Assembly: GCF_009928485.1 (NCBI RefSeq)
Contig: NZ_JAABNP010000012.1
Coordinates: 62,001-126,000 of the forward strand
Length of the DNA stretch: 64,000 nt
Direction: 5' to 3'
Origin: Clostridium sp. C2-6-12
Lineage (GTDB): Bacteria; Bacillota; Clostridia; Clostridiales; Clostridiaceae
In this document: positions 60,367-64,000 of the stretch, in pieces
How the letters are laid out: the number at the start of each line of letters is the position of its first letter
How positions within the stretch are numbered: the stretch's first letter is position 1
Notes under the pieces: model-generated
What the model was told of the DNA's origin: nothing
Database searches by the model: none
The model's input: only the letters and a program-made list of their open reading frames with translations
Made by a program: the position numbers and the translations under genes

Positions 60367-60657
60367 AATAATATTTTAAAAGATGAATCCTTTGATGTTA
60401 TTTTATGTCATAATGTTCTTGAATATGCTTTAGAAAGAGAAGCTGTTACTAGAGAATTTGCTAGACTTCTAAAAAAGTGGAGTATTTTCTTAATAAAACA
60501 TAATAGGTCAGGAAGAATTATGCAGATAATTGTTTTAATAAATGAATTTGAAAATGCAAATGAATTATTTAAGTTTATTGAATATGAGGATATTGGACAT
60601 ACGGTAACAAATGAAATGCTAGAAGAAACGTATAGATGGATTAAGATAAATTTATAA
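60367..60657 (+). pseudogene. Methyltransferase C-terminal remnant (SmtA-like)
   Basis: Ninety-six codons read DESFDVILCHNVLEYALERE, then EFARLLKKWSIFLIKHNRSG, RIMQIIVLINEFENANELF and a stop. This is the motif IV region and C-terminus of an SmtA-type methyltransferase with the typical KHNRxGRIMQ block. The SAM-binding N-terminal half is missing, and an upstream stop and lack of ribosome site make it a 5'-truncated relic. Confidence 0.75.
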
Positions 60658-60687
60658 TTGAAGATTTTTGAATTTGGAGGATAAATA

Positions 60688-61233
60688 ATGAAGACAAAGT
60701 CCACAGATAGAACATATTTGAAAAGAGTTATTGATCGAGATTTCATTTTTATCAATGTTGATGATTATGATTTTAAAGGGTATATTACACTTTTTAAGAT
60801 AAATAAAGTGACACAAGATTGTATTATTAAGTATGGAAAGAAGAATATTTGTATTATTAATAATGGTTACAAGATGATGCAATATGTTCCTTTGAATGAG
60901 AATTATACACTAACGGCATTTTTTGATGAAAACAATAGATTAATTCAATGGTATTTTGATATTACATATAGAAATGGAATAGGTAATGATGGAATACCTT
61001 TTTATGATGATTTATATTTAGATATTGTTATTTTGCCACCTTTAGAGATTTATTTATTGGACGAAGATGAATTAGCTGAAGCAAGAGATACGAAAGTAAT
61101 TAATGAGGATCAGTATAATTTAGCCTATAATGTTGCTAATAAATTAATGAATGATATTTCAAATGATAGAATTGTTCTTTTTAAAAGATACGAAGCCGAC
61201 CTTAAACATATGCTTGAGTTAGTAAAACGGTAA
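60688..61233 (+). CDS. DUF402 domain protein
   Basis: The 181-residue protein matches DUF402: CIINNGYKMMQYVPLNENYTLTAFFDENNRLIQWYFDITYRNGIG, then the strongly conserved FYDDLYLDIVILPPLEIYLLDEDELAEA, with a helical C-terminus. In this family (e.g. Ntdp/FomD relatives) the acidic residues bind metals for nucleoside di- or triphosphate hydrolysis. The D-x-Y-F-D and Y-D-D-x-x-L-D-I motifs are present. TTGGAGG precedes the ATG. It may share an operon with the phosphotransferase 28 bp downstream. The physiological substrate is uncertain. Confidence 0.85.
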   Translation: MKTKSTDRTYLKRVIDRDFIFINVDDYDFKGYITLFKINKVTQDCIIKYGKKNICIINNGYKMMQYVPLNENYTLTAFFDENNRLIQWYFDITYRNGIGNDGIPFYDDLYLDIVILPPLEIYLLDEDELAEARDTKVINEDQYNLAYNVANKLMNDISNDRIVLFKRYEADLKHMLELVKR

Positions 61234-61261
61234 AATTTTGGTGAAAGAGATGTAATGAAAT

Positions 61262-62155
61262 ATGGAATTGAAAGATAAACTTAAGAATTATTATGATATT
61301 TTTGAGTTAGATGTGAAAAGAGTAGATACTGTTACAGAGTCAAATAGTTCCAATGTTTATATCTTAACATTGGAAGGGGGTAAAAAGGTTGTATTAAAAA
61401 TACCTTTTAATTCTGAAAAATTTGAGCGTGAGAAAAAAGCTTTAGAATTATTGAGTGGAAAAGTTTCTGTTCCAAAAGTAATTAAATATTATAATGGTGA
61501 TAGTCTGATACCTGGAGCATTATTAATATCATATATTAATGGAACGCCTCTTGCTGGAAATGTTACAGAAGAATTAGCATATCAAATGGGCATAATGTTG
61601 GCTAGAATCCATAATATACACTTAAAGAAGTATGGAAAAATAGAAACTGAAGGAGAGAAAGACAAGCAGTCGGTTTATCTTGATAATCTTAAAATAATGT
61701 ACACTAAGAATAAAGTGTTCTGCGAGAAGGTTATGGATCCTAAGAAACTAAGTATATGCGATGAAATATTTAATTATTATCATGAGAAATTACCGATTCT
61801 AGGAGAACCGTGTTTACTTCATTCGGACTATCGAATGGGAAATATATTGGTGAATGGTTCTGAAGTAGTTGGAATTATAGATTTTGAAGTTGCAAATGGT
61901 GGAGTTGCAGACGAAGACTTTTCAATATTAGAAAATGAAGTATTCAATGTTTATGCTGGGACTAGAGAAAGTTTCTTAGAGGGTTATAAATCTATAAAAC
62001 AACTGCCTGATTTGGATAATACTCTTCCTTTCTATAAGTTTTTGACTGCCTTTACTAGAATCGGGTGGTGCATAAAAAGATCTAAAACTAATGAAAGTTT
62101 CTATTTTGAATTTAATAATCAAATAGATAGGATAATTGATAAATTTAAAGTTTAA
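61262..62155 (+). CDS. APH-family phosphotransferase
   Basis: The 297-residue protein has the aminoglycoside-phosphotransferase/choline-kinase fold. SNSSNVYILTLEGGKKVVLKIP is the nucleotide-binding strand pair with the Lys, LLHSDYRMGNILVNGSEVVGIIDFEVA carries the catalytic HSD-x-x-x-x-N motif and the DFE metal site, and ARIHNIHLKKYGKI is the typical helix. It could phosphorylate an antibiotic, a sugar or another small molecule; the family does not tell. The ribosome site (GAGATG) is weak. It follows DUF402 by 28 bp and is followed by a deacetylase gene 31 bp on, suggesting one operon. Confidence 0.87.
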   Translation: MELKDKLKNYYDIFELDVKRVDTVTESNSSNVYILTLEGGKKVVLKIPFNSEKFEREKKALELLSGKVSVPKVIKYYNGDSLIPGALLISYINGTPLAGNVTEELAYQMGIMLARIHNIHLKKYGKIETEGEKDKQSVYLDNLKIMYTKNKVFCEKVMDPKKLSICDEIFNYYHEKLPILGEPCLLHSDYRMGNILVNGSEVVGIIDFEVANGGVADEDFSILENEVFNVYAGTRESFLEGYKSIKQLPDLDNTLPFYKFLTAFTRIGWCIKRSKTNESFYFEFNNQIDRIIDKFKV

Positions 62156-62186
62156 TATAATAATTTATACATAACAGGAGGGTAAT

Positions 62187-62894
62187 ATGAGCAAAGCATA
62201 TTTAACAATAGATGATGGACCAACTAAGGATACAAAAGCATATATTGATTTTCTTAATAGTAAGGATATAACTCCAATTATGTTCTTTTGTGGTGAAAAG
62301 ATCAGGGAATCAAGAGAAGACGGCATATATGCAATTCAAAATGGAGCTATAATAGGAAATCACACGTACACACATCCACATTTTTCGAAACTTGATTTGG
62401 AAGAATGCATTTCTGAAATTGAACGTCAAGAGGAACAAATCGATTTGTTGTACAAAGATGCAGGTGTGCCAAGAAAATATAAGCTATTTCGCTTCCCTTA
62501 TGCTGATAAGGGTGGGAAAAACAAAAAGGCTTTACAAGAATATTTAATAAATAATGGATTTAGTAGAATTGATGATAGTCAAATTACAAGTGAGTGGTAT
62601 AATCATCATGAATTCTACAAAGATTATGATGTTTTTTTCACATTTGATTGTCAAGAATATAGATTACAACAAAATGATGGATTCACTCGTGAAGATATTT
62701 TTAAAGGAATTCGTAATGAAAACCCTAAAACAGGTGGAGTTTTGCTTGCGTCAAATGCACAAAATATTTTTGTGATTCATGATCACCCACAAACAGATGA
62801 TATTTATCCAAATTATTTTTATGAAATCATAAATCATGTTTTAGATAATGGGGTTGAATTTATTAAACCAAAGTTTATAACTATTGAAAATTAG
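62187..62894 (+). CDS. Polysaccharide deacetylase (NodB-like) protein
   Basis: The 235-residue protein shows NodB motifs. YLTIDDGPTKDT (motif 1, catalytic D and metal D), GNHTYTHPHFSKLDLEE (motif 2 with H-x4-H) and FRFPYADKGGKN (motif 3) lead to a late IHDHP motif. It has no signal peptide or membrane anchor, unlike peptidoglycan deacetylases, so an intracellular carbohydrate or an alternative substrate is more likely. ACAGGAGGG precedes the ATG. The last gene of a possible three-gene operon with DUF402 and the APH kinase, it may act on the same metabolite. Confidence 0.85.
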   Translation: MSKAYLTIDDGPTKDTKAYIDFLNSKDITPIMFFCGEKIRESREDGIYAIQNGAIIGNHTYTHPHFSKLDLEECISEIERQEEQIDLLYKDAGVPRKYKLFRFPYADKGGKNKKALQEYLINNGFSRIDDSQITSEWYNHHEFYKDYDVFFTFDCQEYRLQQNDGFTREDIFKGIRNENPKTGGVLLASNAQNIFVIHDHPQTDDIYPNYFYEIINHVLDNGVEFIKPKFITIEN

Positions 62895-63047
62895 GAAAAA
62901 TTAATTAATTTATACCATCTAATTTCTCCAACTTTTATTCTTATAAATTGAAAGAATGTTCCTGAAACCCATAGAAGCCTTTTATAAATTTGAGAAAGAA
63001 TAGTTATAATTATTTTTTCAATTGTGTTGATTAAAATTTGCGCTTAT

Positions 63048-63063
63048 AATTTACGTGTAAATT
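63048..63063 (+). promoter_or_regulatory. Palindrome at a promoter (possible operator)
   Basis: AATTTAC-GT-GTAAATT is a 16-bp dyad that overlaps the end of TATAAT (63045-63050). TTGTGT lies 17 bp upstream as a weak -35. It precedes the nitroreductase remnant, so its regulator may also be gone or distant. Confidence 0.4.
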
Positions 63064-63092
63064 AGGTATCTCAAAAGATTGGAGATGGAAAT

Positions 63093-63355
63093 ATGGAATA
63101 TGAAAGTCTTATAGACTCGATTTTCAAAAGACGAAGCATTAGGAAATACATTGAAAGAGAAGTTGAAAATGTGAACCTTTATGTAAAGCTTTAAATATTC
63201 CAGACCACGTTATTCCAATGAGCGTGGTGTATTTTGGTTATCCTGCTGAATTTAAAGAGGCAAGAACACAATATAATGAAAAAAGGATTTATTGGCAAAA
63301 ATATGATGCTGAAAGAAAGCATAGAGCAAGTCCAAAGAATATGAAGAGATTATAG
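63093..63355 (+). pseudogene. Nitroreductase, internally deleted and frameshifted
   Basis: The frame starts with the nitroreductase signature SIFKRRSIRKYIEREVE at an ATG behind GGAG. After 33 codons it stops. In a second frame the C-terminal block follows directly: CKALNIPDHVIPMSVVYFGY, PAEFKEARTQYNEKRIYW and a stop at 63355. Roughly 100 central residues (FMN site and dimer helices) are gone, with a frameshift at the join. Both ends are well kept, so the loss is recent. Confidence 0.8.
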
Positions 63356-63456
63356 ATAACATTTTATTTACAAATATATGTAAATATTATTTCTAGTATA
63401 AATTATGTGTGGCTAAAATATCATTATTATGGCATTAACAATATATGGAGGTAGTT

Positions 63457-64000
63457 ATGGAAATTAAGAAACTTATTCCTGCTCCAGAGATTAGAAATTG
63501 GACAGGGCCTTTTGATGATGAGGAATATTATTTTAATTTAGGAAAAGAGCAATCAGAAAAAATTATTCAGTGGTTATCTATAAAACCAGACCAAAAAATA
63601 TTAGATATTGGTTGTGGTTGCGGGAGAATAGCCATTCATTTTTTGAATTATTTAAATGAACAAGGTCAATATATTGGAATAGATAGTAACAAGAATTTGC
63701 TTTCTTATTGTATAGATAATATACCTGTAACAAACAACAATTTTAAATTTAAATTTATAGATGCATACAATGGAGCATATTCAAAAGAAGGGAAAATAAA
63801 ATGTCAAGATATTGTTTTTCCTATAGAAGATGAATCAGTAGATATTGTAATAATGTGGTCTGTATTTACCCATATGTATCTAGAGGATATAGATTCATAT
63901 TTAAAAGAAATTCATAGAGTATTAAAAAAAGGTGGACTATTTATATCTTCTTTTAATTTATATAACAAATATATAAGCAACCAAATTAAAATGGGAAAAG
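63457..64000 (+). CDS. Class I SAM-dependent methyltransferase (cut by window end)
   Basis: The visible 181 residues show motif I KILDIGCGCGRIAIHFL (about residues 47-63), motif II in YIGIDSNKNLLSYCI, and motif IV DIVIMWSVFTHMYLEDIDSYLKEIHRVLKKGGLFISSF, all of the Methyltransf_25/31 type. The ATG has ATGGAGG in front. The stop codon is outside the window. Neighbours are remnants and regulators without a visible pathway; the substrate is unknown. Confidence 0.85.
   Translation, partial: MEIKKLIPAPEIRNWTGPFDDEEYYFNLGKEQSEKIIQWLSIKPDQKILDIGCGCGRIAIHFLNYLNEQGQYIGIDSNKNLLSYCIDNIPVTNNNFKFKFIDAYNGAYSKEGKIKCQDIVFPIEDESVDIVIMWSVFTHMYLEDIDSYLKEIHRVLKKGGLFISSFNLYNKYISNQIKMGK

Noticed and set aside
1..64000. 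CRISPR array, tRNA or rRNA genes
   Set aside because: No regularly spaced direct repeats of 25-40 bp and no cloverleaf or rRNA-like sequence were seen; the short repeats found are dispersed and imperfect.

Overview
The window is AT-rich chromosomal DNA of a low-GC Firmicute, most likely a Clostridium sensu stricto (solventogenic or saccharolytic type). I infer this from the strong AGGAGG-type ribosome sites, frequent TTG and GTG starts, a single-subunit pyruvate:ferredoxin oxidoreductase (anaerobe), two Csp-like subtilases of the kind used in clostridial spore germination, and DegV, DUF3795, DUF402, DUF3885 and similar clostridial families. I see no rRNA, tRNA, CRISPR array, integrase or intact transposase.

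Positions 1-41.5 kb are mostly accessory. From about 2 to 36 kb there are some 35 small enzyme genes, most transcribed alone: GNAT acetyltransferases, class I methyltransferases, VOC/PhnB proteins, HAD phosphatases, a NUDIX hydrolase, a beta-lactamase-fold hydrolase, a CPBP protease, DUF3267 and S41 peptidases, flavodoxin and SRPBCC proteins. Many of the gaps between them hold full or partial copies of one imperfect repeat, about 170-180 bp long when complete. It runs from an intrinsic-terminator hairpin to an extended -10 promoter reading into the next gene. The result looks like promoter-gene-terminator cassettes joined at homologous junctions. Between the intact genes lie at least ten gene remnants, and several broken genes keep both ends while losing the middle. 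An AraC / DUF1349 / MFS locus at 15.8-18.6 kb looks imported. A DeoR-type regulator and a second-type MurA (30.8-33.0 kb) lie near the end of this part. A large chemoreceptor follows at 37.6 kb, with a fragment of another chemoreceptor just before it.

Positions 41.7-56 kb hold more conserved-looking genes, most with their own perfect hairpin terminator: a secreted Cys-Gln thioester-domain protein, a candidate Panacea (SocA/DUF4065) toxin-antitoxin pair, two tandem Csp-like subtilases with intact catalytic triads, a beta-helix repeat protein, Fe/Mn superoxide dismutase, a pentapeptide-repeat protein, DegV, DUF3795 and NifJ/PFOR.

Positions 56-64 kb return to accessory content: a tandem-GNAT gene split by an in-frame TAG, a GNAT-like acyltransferase, an unrecognised membrane protein, a methyltransferase remnant, DUF402, an aminoglycoside-phosphotransferase-like kinase, a cytosolic polysaccharide deacetylase-like protein, an internally deleted nitroreductase and a methyltransferase cut by the window end.

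The least explained feature is the repeated terminator-promoter junction and the modular, heavily decayed gene array it connects. All family assignments come from reading motifs by eye; no database search was run.
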